From assembly GCA_903904835.1 (NCBI GenBank), contig CAIVEI010000146.1, forward strand, positions 79,619-143,618: DNA of 64,000 nt. Reading direction: 5' to 3'. Made by a program: the position numbers and the translations under genes. This document shows, piece after piece, positions 42,791-53,194 of this stretch (positions within the stretch are counted from its first letter, which is position 1; every line of letters begins with the position of its first letter). Below the pieces are notes generated by a model. That model searched no databases. It was not told the DNA's origin and was given only the letters and a program-made list of their open reading frames with translations. Source of the DNA: an uncultured Schlesneria sp. (lineage in GTDB: Bacteria > Planctomycetota > Planctomycetia > Planctomycetales > Planctomycetaceae).

Positions 42791-43621
42791 TCAGATTTCG
42801 CTCACCAGTATGACGCCGACGAAGACGTCGTAGGCGGCATGGGCACCAACGGTAATCCCGAAGCCCCGCAAGAAATAGAGTGCGGCGAAGAACATTCCGG
42901 CCAATGTTCTGAACGCAAATCCGAACCACAGCTCCCGGTTTGATTGGACGCGAGTGACTGCTTCAGAAATGATCGCCAACGCCTGACCGTCGGCAGTCGG
43001 TCCAAGATAGTGAGCCAACGAAAAGATGAAACTGGTTGTGATCACCGTACCAACGATCGCCCAGCCTTTCGGCACCATCGCCGCTCGAAAGAGGGCATAC
43101 GTCACCGGCAGCAGGCAAAGTCGAAACAGAAACTCTTCGTAGATTCCGGCTCCCATGAAGGTGACTAGCCGGATTAAGAATCCGTGTTGCGATGGCTGAT
43201 CCACCTGCAAGTGAATCAGCGGCGCATGTCGAAAACCGTAATCTGTCAGTTGACCAAGCATGATCAACAGAAACGCATAGAGCAGACTTTCGGCAGCCAT
43301 ACCGCCGAGAGTATCCCAGGCCATGTTCCATGGCTGACGGGTCGTCATGTGCCAGGCCATTAAGGTCCCGATCAGCAGCACTGGCAACAACCAGACGATC
43401 TCAATCCCCGCTTGATGCAACCAGTACCTGATCCAGGCATCGGCACCGTTACGGATCGACTCGCCACGCGCGCTGCCGGCGAAACCGACACCGAACTCAT
43501 AGGCAATGAGCAGCGGCAGCAGGAAAACGAGATTGCAAAACGGACGGCGAGTTTCCAGCCAGTATTCCGCTGGCGGTCCGTCGTTCATCAAATGCAATTC
43601 GGGCGAATCGGCCAACAGCAT
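42791..43621 (-). CDS. CPBP-type intramembrane protease
   Basis: A 276-residue membrane protein with several hydrophobic segments. It carries the CAAX-protease/bacteriocin-processing signature: EEFLFR after GAGIY, then SFIFSLAHYLG with the second histidine, and a C-terminal GAHAAYD. The two-Glu and His residues are the expected zinc or catalytic residues. Roles range from maturation to self-immunity, and nothing around it specifies which. The start is uncertain: 43621 has TTGGAA upstream, and the frame reaches 43660. Confidence 0.85.
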   Translation of the reverse strand: MLLADSPELHLMNDGPPAEYWLETRRPFCNLVFLLPLLIAYEFGVGFAGSARGESIRNGADAWIRYWLHQAGIEIVWLLPVLLIGTLMAWHMTTRQPWNMAWDTLGGMAAESLLYAFLLIMLGQLTDYGFRHAPLIHLQVDQPSQHGFLIRLVTFMGAGIYEEFLFRLCLLPVTYALFRAAMVPKGWAIVGTVITTSFIFSLAHYLGPTADGQALAIISEAVTRVQSNRELWFGFAFRTLAGMFFAALYFLRGFGITVGAHAAYDVFVGVILVSEI

Positions 43622-44012
43622 AGAGAAATTCCAACAGACGCAGTGCGTCGTATCAGACAACTCCTACCGTCATCGTCGGATTCGAATCGGTGGGTTCAGA
43701 AATGACCGGGTCGCCCGCAAAGTCTGACTGGCTTGGACTTGATATGATTCATAAGAGAGGCAGACTTTGACGATTGTTCGGGCATTGGCGACTTGGTGAA
43801 GGCGTTGTTTCGTGAGGAATGTAGGATTAAGTCAACCGATATCGAATACTCCGCCGATTCCAGACAATGATTGATTCAACGAAATGAGATCCCCTACAAT
43901 CAAGCGTTTCCCCAATCGTGCGTCCCCGCGTCTCTGACGACGCTGAATCCGCAGGGGTTAAGATCAGACTTTTTTAAAGTTCGCTAGTTTTCGCCGAAAG
44001 AAGGATTGGCTT
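43622..44012. other. Divergent intergenic region, no gene seen
   Basis: The 391 bp between the CPBP gene (leftward) and cysE (rightward) contain no supported frame. It ends with a purine-rich AAGAAGGATTGGCTT before the cysE ATG. Promoters for both genes should lie here. Confidence 0.5.
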
Positions 44013-44945
44013 ATGGCCACTGATATTCGTCTCAAGGAACGTCTTCCTGAATTGACCGACCGTATCGTCGACACGTATCAGGAAATTGAGACGATCAATC
44101 ACCTGGGTCACTGTCCTCTGCCAAGCGTTGAGATCGTTATTGAGATTGCAGAGGATTTGAAAGAAATTATCTATCCCGGCTACCGCAAGCGGCAGAATCT
44201 GCATCTCGGCAATGTGACTTATCACGTTGGCGACCTGGTCGACAGTTTGCACGACCGGCTTACACAACAGATTGCTCGTGCCTTGCGTCACGATTTCCGC
44301 AGGAAACATCATCTGAGCTGTGGTGATCTTCAGCCCGACTTTGAGACTTTAGGGCAGGAGAAGGCCATTGAGTTTCTTTCGACGCTTCCCGCGATTCGTC
44401 GCGTGTTGGCAACGGACGTGCAGGCGGCGTACGACGGCGACCCGGCTGCCGGCGGACTGGACGAAATCATATTCTGCTATCCCGGACTGGAAGCGGTCAC
44501 GGTTTATCGATTGGCACACGAACTGTTCCGGTTGCAAGTTCCGCTGATTCCGAGAATGCTTTCGGAATGGGCTCATGGTCGTACAGGAATCGACATCCAT
44601 CCGGGTGCCGAGATCGGGCCATCGTTTTTCATTGACCACGGAACGGGTGTGGTGATTGGGGCGACGTGCGAGATTGCCAGTCACGTCAAACTCTATCAAG
44701 GGGTGACGCTCGGGGCACTTAGTTTTGCACGGGACGAACAGGGCAACCTGATTCGTAACTCCAAACGACATCCTACAATTGAGGACCATGTGGTCGTCTA
44801 TGCGAATGCGACGGTCCTTGGCGGAACAACGACGATAGGTCGTAATTCCGTCATCGGAGCCGGCGCGTCCGTTTACGAAAGTATCCCAGCCAACACGGTT
44901 GTGACGCTGGAAAAACCAATGCTGCGAATGCGGCATGCTTCGTGA
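44013..44945 (+). CDS. cysE: Serine O-acetyltransferase, EpsC type
   Basis: A 310-residue enzyme making O-acetylserine for cysteine synthesis. A long helical N-terminal domain precedes the left-handed beta-helix of hexapeptide repeats. The core shows [41 protein letters not shown] and [11 protein letters not shown], with the catalytic His-Asp pair in FFIDHGTG. The C-terminal tail is short. Length and layout match the EpsC subfamily rather than E. coli CysE. It converges with the DUF1549 gene, 2 bp apart. Confidence 0.93.
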   Translation: MATDIRLKERLPELTDRIVDTYQEIETINHLGHCPLPSVEIVIEIAEDLKEIIYPGYRKRQNLHLGNVTYHVGDLVDSLHDRLTQQIARALRHDFRRKHHLSCGDLQPDFETLGQEKAIEFLSTLPAIRRVLATDVQAAYDGDPAAGGLDEIIFCYPGLEAVTVYRLAHELFRLQVPLIPRMLSEWAHGRTGIDIHPGAEIGPSFFIDHGTGVVIGATCEIASHVKLYQGVTLGALSFARDEQGNLIRNSKRHPTIEDHVVVYANATVLGGTTTIGRNSVIGAGASVYESIPANTVVTLEKPMLRMRHAS

Positions 44946-44947
44946 TG

Positions 44948-47398
44948 TCAGTGCTGGAACAGGAACTCTTTCGAGTTCAAGATTGCCCAGCCGACGTCTT
45001 CAAACGCTTGTCGACGGTCCTGCTGTGCCGCGATATGTTGTTTCGAGGCGTTCATTTCCTCTGGGGATGGAGTTCTTGCCAGGGCGGCCAGATAAAGAGC
45101 CGTGATGATTTCTTCTTCTGGCTTGTTCTCTTTCAACATCGTCGCAATCCGACCGTTGTCGGCCCGCAGCTTGTTATGAACCACAGGTCCGTTAATCATC
45201 TGCAATGCCTGAGAAAGATTCGATTCGCTTGAACGTTCACACTGGCAGGCCATTTCACGTTGCGGCTGACCGAAGACTTTCAGAAAATAGTGATCGGTCG
45301 GTGGATCGGCCAGTTCACACGCTCGGGTTCCCAGTGGCATGCCAGGGAATTGTTCTGGCACATTTGTCACGGCGCAGATTCCGTCCAGCAACTGCTCGGC
45401 ACTCAAAAGCCGTGTGTTTGCGTGCGAGCAGTAAATCTCGTCATCCTTGTTGAACGGATTCTTGCGCGAGCTGAGCTGATACGTACGGCTGTTACAGATC
45501 GTGCGGATCGCCCAGCGCTGGCTGAAGTTGTTTGCGGCGAACTGGCGGGCCAGTTCGTCGAGCAGCTTTGCATTCGATGGAGGGTTTGAGTCGCGGAAGT
45601 CGTCGATCGGATCGACGATACCACGACCAAGCAGATGTCCCCAGATGCGATTCGAAACGCTCTTGGCGAAGAAGGGGTTATCAGGAGACGTCAGCCATTG
45701 AGCGAAGACAACCCGTCGATCCTGATCGGCAGGAACGTCAACGTCCCCTTTCAGCAGCAGGTGAACCTTCATCTGTTTATTGGTACGCGGCTGTGTCACT
45801 TCACCGCCGCCCTGTGAGAAGATCACTTCTTCTTCGGCATCGACCGAGTTTTTGCGACCAACTCGCACGAATGCCGCTGCGATACCGTAGTAGTTGTCCT
45901 GCGTCCATCGCTCAAACGGATGGTTGTGGCACTTGGCACACTGGATGCGAACACCCAGGAATAACTGAGCCGTTGTTTCCGTGGCATCCTGTGGGTCACG
46001 ACTCGCTCGCCAGAAGTTTGCTGGGGGATTTTCGAAGACGCTACCGTTCGCGGTCAGCAGTTCTGTTGCGAACTGGTCAAGCGGCTTGTCGTTCCGCATC
46101 GACTCGTAAATCCATTGTCGGAACTTATGGACACCAGCCGTCTTTAGCTTCTTGCTGTTCGACCGGAGCACATCGCCCCACTTCAAAGCCCAGAACGCGG
46201 CATACTCGTCACTGTCGAGTAACCGATCAACCAATGCCATTCGTTGCGAGGGGCTACGCTCGGCCAGAAATGCTTTCGCCTCGTCAGCGGTTGGCAAACG
46301 ACCTGTCAGATCCAGCGTGACACGTCGCAGAAATTCGTCGTCGGTACAAATGTCAGACGGAAGGATCTGTAGTTGCTTCAATTTTTCGAAGACGGCGGTA
46401 TCAACGAAGTTGTTTTCAGGCGGATTGTTCCAGGCAAAACCAGGAACTTCTTCGAGGAATGTCATGTAAGTCGTCGACATTTTATCGAGATAGCGAGCAA
46501 GGATCGCCGTCTCTCCACGACCGTTCTTTGTCACCAGACCTTGAGCGTTGACGGAACCGACGCTTTCGTTCGAAGTCGTGAAGTCGGTAAGGGGTGTCAG
46601 ATCGCGGATTGACCCGTCGCTGAAATGACCAAGAACCATAATCTGTTGTCGAGCGGCGGGCTGATGGAGGATTCGTTTTGCAGGGACCGTCACGATCTTC
46701 ACCAGATCTGGTTCCGTCGCTGGATCAAGACGCATCCCTTCCGCAATCCATTGTTCCAGAGCCTTATGGGCAGGATCACCCTTTTTCAGACGTTTTCCAC
46801 CACCGTGTGCGACTTCCATGAGCGGCTTTTGCAGCAACAGGCTTTGGCCTGGTTCCATGATATTCGTCCGTCTTCCGTAGAACTCGGATCGTACGGTCAT
46901 AATATCGAGTGCCGAATCGTAGGCTCGTAGTGACAATCGAAAACCGCCCTTGCCCGATGGTGAGCCGTGACAGGCACCCATATTGCATCCGGCCTTGGTC
47001 AATGCCATCTGGGTTTCATTTTTGAAACTGACAGGTGCCGGAGCTTCGATGTTTTTGACGACGACGGGGACGGAGAATGTCTGGCCGCTGATGGTCGCAG
47101 TCACCGTGGCTTCACCATTGCCAACGGGCAGAGCGACAGCCCCTTCGATTGTGACGATCGCAGGGTTAGACGACACGAACGTCGCGACTGGTGTCAGATC
47201 ACGGACGTGATCACCGGCGTACATGCCGGTCACGAGCAATTGTTGCCGCGAACGTTTTCCAAGAAGCTCAAACTTCGCCGGTTCAACGACGATTGAGGTT
47301 GGCTGACCGACATCAATCGGTGTTTCCGCCAACACAAAAGCGGGCAAGAGAGCGACTACGCTTAACGATAGCACTTGGCAAACGGCATTCATTCTCAT
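44948..47398 (-). CDS. DUF1549/DUF1553 planctomycete cytochrome-like protein
   Basis: An 816-residue exported protein. A signal peptide (VVALLPAFVLA) is followed by Ig-like (BIG_2) segments VSSNPAIVTIEG and FTTSNESVGSVNAQGLV. A haem-type motif CNMGACHG lies between them. The DUF1549 domain has VDTAVFEKLKQLQI and FLRRVTLDLTGRLPT, and a second CAKCHNHPFERW follows. The C-terminal DUF1553 domain starts near SVSNRIWGHLLGRGIVDP. The family is characteristic of Planctomycetota and its function is unsettled. GGAG lies 8 nt before the ATG. It is 76 bp downstream of the PPC-domain gene, and the usual DUF1501 partner is missing. Confidence 0.88.
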   Translation of the reverse strand: MRMNAVCQVLSLSVVALLPAFVLAETPIDVGQPTSIVVEPAKFELLGKRSRQQLLVTGMYAGDHVRDLTPVATFVSSNPAIVTIEGAVALPVGNGEATVTATISGQTFSVPVVVKNIEAPAPVSFKNETQMALTKAGCNMGACHGSPSGKGGFRLSLRAYDSALDIMTVRSEFYGRRTNIMEPGQSLLLQKPLMEVAHGGGKRLKKGDPAHKALEQWIAEGMRLDPATEPDLVKIVTVPAKRILHQPAARQQIMVLGHFSDGSIRDLTPLTDFTTSNESVGSVNAQGLVTKNGRGETAILARYLDKMSTTYMTFLEEVPGFAWNNPPENNFVDTAVFEKLKQLQILPSDICTDDEFLRRVTLDLTGRLPTADEAKAFLAERSPSQRMALVDRLLDSDEYAAFWALKWGDVLRSNSKKLKTAGVHKFRQWIYESMRNDKPLDQFATELLTANGSVFENPPANFWRASRDPQDATETTAQLFLGVRIQCAKCHNHPFERWTQDNYYGIAAAFVRVGRKNSVDAEEEVIFSQGGGEVTQPRTNKQMKVHLLLKGDVDVPADQDRRVVFAQWLTSPDNPFFAKSVSNRIWGHLLGRGIVDPIDDFRDSNPPSNAKLLDELARQFAANNFSQRWAIRTICNSRTYQLSSRKNPFNKDDEIYCSHANTRLLSAEQLLDGICAVTNVPEQFPGMPLGTRACELADPPTDHYFLKVFGQPQREMACQCERSSESNLSQALQMINGPVVHNKLRADNGRIATMLKENKPEEEIITALYLAALARTPSPEEMNASKQHIAAQQDRRQAFEDVGWAILNSKEFLFQH

Positions 47399-47474
47399 CG
47401 TCTTCGTCTCCGTCCGGGTAATTTTCGTTTCGTGAGGATGATCGAGTATTTAAAAAATGTCTGCATTCGCAGTA

Positions 47475-49775
47475 TTAGTCCACAGCCAGAACAACGGCTG
47501 CCGATGTTGCTTCCAGTTTTGCTGCCCCAGCCATCGCATCGGCTTTGGCGGTCACATTATTCACATTAGCAGTCGCGGCATCGGCTGCAGCAGTCAGTTT
47601 AACATCAACCGTCGTTTGATCGGCAGCGATTGTTGCGGGTGCCGCAGTAATTCCGGCTGGAAGATTTTGAAGTGTCACGTTGACAGGTCCGGTGAAAGCC
47701 GGATTCCGATCAACGATCGCTTTTACAACCAGTTCGCCACCTTTGGCAATCTTGCCGGGTGCAGGATCAAGTTTAATGGTCATTGGTGCAGCCAGGTTCA
47801 GCCGAAGTGCCATGCCTTGAACCACAGTCTTGTCACCTTGCTTGAGCGTTCCCGTCAGCCCGGCGGTGAACTCGCCGAGTGGGGCTTGGTTATTGGCCGA
47901 GATCACCAGTTCGGCTTCAGATTGCCCTTTGTCGATGTTCTTTACGGCAATTGTCACGCCAGCAGGAAGACCGTTCTGCGGAGGAGCGATGGCGACAACC
48001 ACACCTTCCTCAAATCCGGCAGCTCGCGTTGCGATCAGTTTTACCTTTGTCGAAAGGTCTTTTCCGAAGACGGCGGTACTGGGTTCAACACGCCAGGTAA
48101 AGCCAGGAGCTGGTGCCGATGCGGCTGCCACAAACTGATTCAGTTTGTTCGGCGACCAGCGCATGGCATTGTTTCTTGCTTTCAGTACGCCGCCGATTTC
48201 GGCCGGAACCGTGACGTCAGCTTCACCAATTTTTGCGGTGCCAACGATCTTGATCTGATACAGTTCACCCGCAGCAAACTCAGGCGTTGCCTGCAAGGTG
48301 ATGACAGCATCGTTCCGACCGACACCAATCACCGATTTGCTGGCGGTAACACCTGCCGGCAAATTCTTGGCACTCAATTCGATTGGTCCCGCGTATCCCG
48401 TACGAACGGTCGTGACCGTCGCCATGACAGAACCACCGGCTGGAATATTGAATGTGTCAAGCGACGCAGCCAGCGAGAACTGAGGGGGCGTCATCGTGAC
48501 GGCGATACGATAAGCGTGCTCGCTTCCACCGCGATGATTCAAGTCTTCGACAAACAGCACGTAGTCTCCGTCAGCCGGGAACTTAAAACTGAGCGATCCT
48601 TCGCTGGTGCCATTATCTTCTGCCGCAGCAAGTTGTCCCCCCTCCTTATTGAGAATCTTAAAATTGAGGTCTGTGGGCGATCCCTGTTGTCGAGTGACAC
48701 CAAAGAAACTGACCGTCTGGTCTTTTTTTGCCGTGAAAATAAATCGATCGACATCGCCGGGAACTTCCAGTCGCCCATTGATGTCGTGTCCAAGTTCGAC
48801 CCGGTTCGCCTGATCCGGGTTATTATTGGGTTCTTGCTCAAGGAATTGTGGCGTCGAGACCACTTCTACCGTGCTGTACCCACTGGCACCATTCGGGCGT
48901 TTGAAGCTGACATTGATCCAATCAGATGGCAAGTCTGGTGCGACCGCATACGGGATCGGCGTCAGTCCATCAACTCCAAACCCTGCCAATGTCACACTTG
49001 TCAACGGCACATTTGCTGCGGTCCCCCGCTGAATGGCGAGCGGATAAGCAACCGTTGCCACAGGAAAATCGCCGATTCGCAAGCGGTAGTTTCCCGCCCC
49101 GTACTTAATGTCTCGCAGTTCGAGGATGTACTCGCCTGCGTCTTTAAACGTGTAAACGAGCGATGAATCGCTGTTTAATCCAGGAGTGTCGTCGTTGTAG
49201 GCAAGTTCACGACCTTTGATATCGAGCAGTCGAATCATCGGATCCAGCGACGAACCAATCCGTCTGGCCAGCACTTCGATCGACAAGCGCTGGCCCGCTT
49301 GAACTGGAAATTTGAAATACTGCCAGCTTAACCCTGCGACCGTTCCATCGATTGCCGTCGGAATGGAAACGGCTTGAGCGGTCGCCAACTGTACGTTCGA
49401 TCCCACAGAAGCGATCGAAGGCAGATCGTCGATAAACAAGAAACGTAACGGAGAGACGCCCTTATCCGTCACGACTCGCATCGCCTGAATACCGCACGGC
49501 GTGTTAGCTGGAACGTTTATCCGGTATGTGACTTGTCCGGGATTTTCGCCGTTCTTCTCAATCCCTTCAGCGAGTACCGCCTCGGCAGGGAAACTCAGCC
49601 AAAGTTTTTTCGCGACGGCTAAATTACCGCCATTGATTTGAAGCGGCATTGTCGTTCCAGGAGCCAGTGCCCCAGGAACCGTCCCATTGATCACCGGTTC
49701 TTGCGCCGACACAATATGAAACGAGGCCAACACGAGCGCAAACGGCAATTTCCGGGTGAAGCGAGAAACCAGCAT
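47475..49775 (-). CDS. Exported PPC-domain / Ig-like protein
   Basis: A 766-residue secreted protein with a signal peptide (KLPFALVLASFHIVSAQ). It has an IPT-like N-terminal domain, two bacterial pre-peptidase C-terminal (PPC) domains (WQYFKFPVQAGQRLSIEVLARR; EQEPNNNPDQANRVELGHDINGR followed by DVDRFIFTAKKDQTVSF), and C-terminal Ig-like repeats of the form NLPAGITAAP-ATI. PPC domains usually occur in secreted proteases, but no catalytic domain is seen here. Such proteins pair with DUF1549 proteins in planctomycetes, as here. The ATG at 49775 starts the signal peptide; the frame extends to 49790. Confidence 0.82.
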   Translation of the reverse strand: MLVSRFTRKLPFALVLASFHIVSAQEPVINGTVPGALAPGTTMPLQINGGNLAVAKKLWLSFPAEAVLAEGIEKNGENPGQVTYRINVPANTPCGIQAMRVVTDKGVSPLRFLFIDDLPSIASVGSNVQLATAQAVSIPTAIDGTVAGLSWQYFKFPVQAGQRLSIEVLARRIGSSLDPMIRLLDIKGRELAYNDDTPGLNSDSSLVYTFKDAGEYILELRDIKYGAGNYRLRIGDFPVATVAYPLAIQRGTAANVPLTSVTLAGFGVDGLTPIPYAVAPDLPSDWINVSFKRPNGASGYSTVEVVSTPQFLEQEPNNNPDQANRVELGHDINGRLEVPGDVDRFIFTAKKDQTVSFFGVTRQQGSPTDLNFKILNKEGGQLAAAEDNGTSEGSLSFKFPADGDYVLFVEDLNHRGGSEHAYRIAVTMTPPQFSLAASLDTFNIPAGGSVMATVTTVRTGYAGPIELSAKNLPAGVTASKSVIGVGRNDAVITLQATPEFAAGELYQIKIVGTAKIGEADVTVPAEIGGVLKARNNAMRWSPNKLNQFVAAASAPAPGFTWRVEPSTAVFGKDLSTKVKLIATRAAGFEEGVVVAIAPPQNGLPAGVTIAVKNIDKGQSEAELVISANNQAPLGEFTAGLTGTLKQGDKTVVQGMALRLNLAAPMTIKLDPAPGKIAKGGELVVKAIVDRNPAFTGPVNVTLQNLPAGITAAPATIAADQTTVDVKLTAAADAATANVNNVTAKADAMAGAAKLEATSAAVVLAVD

Positions 49776-50011
49776 GCAGCTCGACTCCAAGGTGGGTTAC
49801 AGAGGTAGGTTGGACATCAGGCGGGACAGATATCAGTTAATACTGATGTCACATCATACGGATGCGTGACAACGGGCGTCAATTTGAAAGCAGCCTGATC
49901 CCCGGCAATCTCATTTTTTGCCATCCTTGCGGATCGCAATCCAATACCCCTAAATTCGTTGAGTACAATATTTGGTGGTACGCAAGCCAGTAATTCGCGT
50001 GAGACCGAGAC

Positions 50012-50623
50012 ATGACAGAATCGACGGCCCGTGATCTGATGACGCTCGAACAGTTTGAAGAGAGAATTCTCGAGGGCGAACGCTGGATTGAACTGGTGGA
50101 CGGTCGTTTTCTGCGACTTAATCCACCCGATGATGCGCACGGAGATGTCGTTCGAAACCTGTCTCGGTCACTAGCGAAGGTTTTGAAAAAATCGGCAGAT
50201 ACTTACGCTTGTTTTGAGCTTCCGCTGATCATTCGGAAACAAGGTCCGACGGTTCGGTGCCCCGCCGTGTCCTGTTTTCGGTTTGAACCGGGCAATCGGT
50301 TTGCGGAAACTGACAAAGTGCTGACTGATACCCGTCCGGTGCTTGTCGTCGAAGTCGCTTCGACAAACGAGCGCCGCGAATCCATGGCCGTTCGAGTGCA
50401 AGCGTACCTCGATTGGGGAGTGACAGGCGTCTGGGTGATTGACCCCGTCACCCGACATGTTCATCAGTTTCATGGAAACGGAAACGGCGTGACGTTGAAG
50501 GAACCGCAAGTCGTTACAGGGCAACAGGTGCTACCTGGGTTCGCGATTCCTGTTTCGGATCTCTTTCAGCTTCCCGCCTGGATGAAAGCGCAATCCGTCG
50601 AAAGGGATGAGGAGGAGGGTTAA
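50012..50623 (+). CDS. Uma2 family protein with altered active site, copy 3
   Basis: A 203-residue Uma2/DUF820-fold protein. The family layout is clear: ERWIELVDGRFLRLNPP, LVVEVASTNERRESMAV, and WGVTGVWVIDPV. The PD motif, EPDVxF in the other two copies of this window, reads RCPAVSCF here, so the catalytic Asp is Ala. The following lysine of RDxxxKxxxY is replaced (VRVQAY). The chain is otherwise undamaged and in frame, so the protein may be kept for binding rather than cutting. Confidence 0.8.
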   Translation: MTESTARDLMTLEQFEERILEGERWIELVDGRFLRLNPPDDAHGDVVRNLSRSLAKVLKKSADTYACFELPLIIRKQGPTVRCPAVSCFRFEPGNRFAETDKVLTDTRPVLVVEVASTNERRESMAVRVQAYLDWGVTGVWVIDPVTRHVHQFHGNGNGVTLKEPQVVTGQQVLPGFAIPVSDLFQLPAWMKAQSVERDEEEG

Positions 50624-50735
50624 AAGAATCGATTCCCGAGTGGTTGAGCGCTAGCCCTCAATTCCTGGACCCGATACGATGGATTTTCAGGCAATCGATT
50701 GCTGTTGAAATTCCGCTGGAGAGACGCTCGACGAC

Positions 50736-52232
50736 ATGGCCTCTTATACGCCCGACTTCGCTACTTTTCGGCAGTTGTCCGAAGGGATGAATTTCGTACC
50801 GGTTTACCGGCAATTGATCAGCGACACGCTGACCCCCGTCAGCGCCTACTGTCGGTTGCAGGACGATGAGAATTCGTTCTTGTTTGAAAGCGTCGTCGGT
50901 GGTGAGCGCGTTGGCCGATACAGTTTTCTTGGGGCTGGGCCGTTCCTTCAGGTGGATGCATTCGACAAAGAGATCGTGCTGACGCAGGCGGGCCAGACAA
51001 AACGCTATCAGGTCGATGACCCGCTCGAACACCTGCATTCAATGCTGGAACAATACCGAGCACCACATCTGACTGGCTTGCCTCGGTTTTGTGGCGGGGC
51101 GGTAGGTTATGCGGGTTATGATACGGTTCGGTACACCGAGAATTTGCCGAATCCTCCAGCCGATGATCGCAAACTCCCTGACATGTCGTTCGCCATGTAC
51201 GACAAGATGGTAATTTTTGATCAGATTCAAAAGACGATTCAAGTTGTTGTGCACGCCGATGTGCGAAGTGCTGATCTAAAGGTTGTTTACGACGACGCTT
51301 GTCGCAGGGTCGATGTTTTGTGTAAACAGCTCGACACACCGACTGAGACAATTCATCTGGCCGACGTTTCGTTGATTGGCGATCCGCAAATCCCGGTTCG
51401 ATCGAATTTCTCCCGCGAGGGTTACGAAGCGGCCGTAGAAAAATCGAAGGAATACATCCGCGCGGGAGATATCTTCCAGGTCGTGCTGAGTCAGCGGTTG
51501 GAAGTTAACACCGCAGCCAGTCCGCTCGACATTTACCGGGCCTTGCGTGTCGTGAATCCCAGCCCATTCATGTTTCTCTTGCGAACTCCTGCGGTGAACC
51601 TGATCGGTAGTTCGCCAGAAATCATGGTGAGAGTCGAGAATGGGCGTACGACGATTCGTCCGTTGGCTGGTACACGACGTCGCGGCAAAACTCCAGAGGA
51701 GGACCGGGCCCTTGAGCGGGAGCTTCTCGCTGATGAAAAAGAACGTGCCGAACATGTGATGCTTGTCGACCTGGCTCGAAACGACGTTGGGCGAGTTGCC
51801 GAATATGGCTCGGTGGAGTTAAGTGACATCATGCACGTCGAACGATACAGCCATGTCATGCATATCAGTTCGACAGTGACGGGTAAGTTAGCGCAAGGCA
51901 AAACGGCGCTGGATGCTCTTCGCGCCGGACTTCCAGCCGGTACGCTGTCGGGTGCTCCGAAAGTTCGAGCGATGGAGATCATCGACGAATTAGAACCTCA
52001 CCGCCGAGGTCCGTACGGTGGAGCGGTCGGGTGCCTCGATTTTACGGGTCACATGGATACGTGCATCGCGCTGCGCACGATCGTCATGATCGGTCAGACG
52101 GCATATATTCAAGCGGGAGCCGGCATCGTGGCAGACAGCGTTGCGTCGTCTGAATACGAAGAAACGTTGAACAAAGCCCGCGGCCTGTTGAAAGCGATCG
52201 AAATTGCAGAGCAGCAACTCGCTTCTTCGTAA
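50736..52232 (+). CDS. trpE: Anthranilate synthase component I
   Basis: A 498-residue chorismate-binding enzyme, first step of tryptophan synthesis. N-terminal regulatory part ([21 protein letters not shown]) is followed by the catalytic core: [50 protein letters not shown] and [20 protein letters not shown]. This is the TrpE rather than the PabB pattern. The partner trpG is not in the window. A Tat-exported isomerase-like gene begins 21 bp later on the same strand. Confidence 0.92.
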   Translation: MASYTPDFATFRQLSEGMNFVPVYRQLISDTLTPVSAYCRLQDDENSFLFESVVGGERVGRYSFLGAGPFLQVDAFDKEIVLTQAGQTKRYQVDDPLEHLHSMLEQYRAPHLTGLPRFCGGAVGYAGYDTVRYTENLPNPPADDRKLPDMSFAMYDKMVIFDQIQKTIQVVVHADVRSADLKVVYDDACRRVDVLCKQLDTPTETIHLADVSLIGDPQIPVRSNFSREGYEAAVEKSKEYIRAGDIFQVVLSQRLEVNTAASPLDIYRALRVVNPSPFMFLLRTPAVNLIGSSPEIMVRVENGRTTIRPLAGTRRRGKTPEEDRALERELLADEKERAEHVMLVDLARNDVGRVAEYGSVELSDIMHVERYSHVMHISSTVTGKLAQGKTALDALRAGLPAGTLSGAPKVRAMEIIDELEPHRRGPYGGAVGCLDFTGHMDTCIALRTIVMIGQTAYIQAGAGIVADSVASSEYEETLNKARGLLKAIEIAEQQLASS

Positions 52233-52253
52233 TACTCGGAAAGGGAAAAGATC

Positions 52254-53156
52254 ATGCCAGACGTGACTCGGCGAGACTTTCTTAAAACGACCGCCCTGAC
52301 CACCGTGACCGGCGCCGGTGCGATATTGGGGATCGCTCGTCCGAACTATTCCCAGGAAAAAAAGGGAGCTGACATCCGGTACGGACTTGTGACGTATCAG
52401 TGGGGTAAAGATTGGGACTTGCCCACGCTTCTGAAGAATTGTGAGCAAGCGAAAGTGTTTGGCGTTGAATTGAGGACGACACATCAGCATGGGGTCGAAC
52501 CGAGTCTGACGGCAGCGGAGCGAAATAACGTTCGAGCGAGATTCGAATCGAGTTCCGTTCAAATGGTCGGGATTGGCAGTAACGAACGGTTTGATAGTCC
52601 AGACCCGAAGGTGCTGGAAGCGTCGATCGAAGCAACGAAACGGTTTATCCAGTTAAGCCACGATGTGGGTGGTTCAGGTGTTAAGGTGAAACCCGACTCG
52701 TTTCACAAGGACGTTCCTCGCGAAAAGACGATTACGCAAATTGGAAAAGCGTTGAATCAGATCGCTGAATTTGGCACGGGGTTTGGCCAACAAATCCGAC
52801 TGGAAGTTCATGGCCAATGCGCGCAACTGCCGACGATCAAGGCGATTCTTGACGTCGCCGATCACCCCAATGTGGCTGTCTGCTGGAATTCCAACCCGCA
52901 GGATCTTGAAGCCCCTGGATTGGAACATAACTTTAACCTGGTGAAGGATCGGTTGGGTCAGACGACGCACATCCATCGATTCGATTCCAAGAATTATCCC
53001 TGGCCACAACTTTTGGACCTTTATGTGAAAGCGGATTATTCGGGCTGGATGATGCTGGAAGAAGGCGAAGTTCCCGCAGACCCCGCTGCAGAACTGATCA
53101 AACAGCGAGAACTTTTTGACCAGATGCTGTCGGAAGCCCGACAACGATCTGGCTGA
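52254..53156 (+). CDS. Tat-exported sugar-phosphate isomerase/epimerase-like TIM-barrel protein
   Basis: A 300-residue protein with a twin-arginine signal (TRRDFLKTTALTTVTGAG). The xylose-isomerase-like TIM barrel (AP endonuclease family 2 fold) shows IRYGLVTYQWGKDWDL, VFGVELRTTHQHGVEP, LEVHGQCAQ, VAVCWNSNPQD, HIHRFD and WMMLEEGE. The metal-binding Glu and His positions look partly conserved. Planctomycetes encode large sets of these in secreted form, and their substrates are unknown. AAGGG is upstream of the ATG. Confidence 0.82.
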   Translation: MPDVTRRDFLKTTALTTVTGAGAILGIARPNYSQEKKGADIRYGLVTYQWGKDWDLPTLLKNCEQAKVFGVELRTTHQHGVEPSLTAAERNNVRARFESSSVQMVGIGSNERFDSPDPKVLEASIEATKRFIQLSHDVGGSGVKVKPDSFHKDVPREKTITQIGKALNQIAEFGTGFGQQIRLEVHGQCAQLPTIKAILDVADHPNVAVCWNSNPQDLEAPGLEHNFNLVKDRLGQTTHIHRFDSKNYPWPQLLDLYVKADYSGWMMLEEGEVPADPAAELIKQRELFDQMLSEARQRSG

Positions 53157-53194
53157 TCTTTAAAACCTTTATCGTTTCCTGGGAGAACCTTGAG

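Noticed and set aside
47457..49166. A 569-residue open frame on the plus strand
   Set aside because: It lies antisense to the PPC-domain gene, is rich in Cys, Arg and His with no domain, has no ribosome site, and looks like a shadow of the coding strand opposite.
50628..50735. tRNA-like D-arm sequence (CGAGTGGTTGAGCGC) before trpE
   Set aside because: No matching acceptor stem, anticodon arm or T-arm sequence follows, so it is not a tRNA gene.
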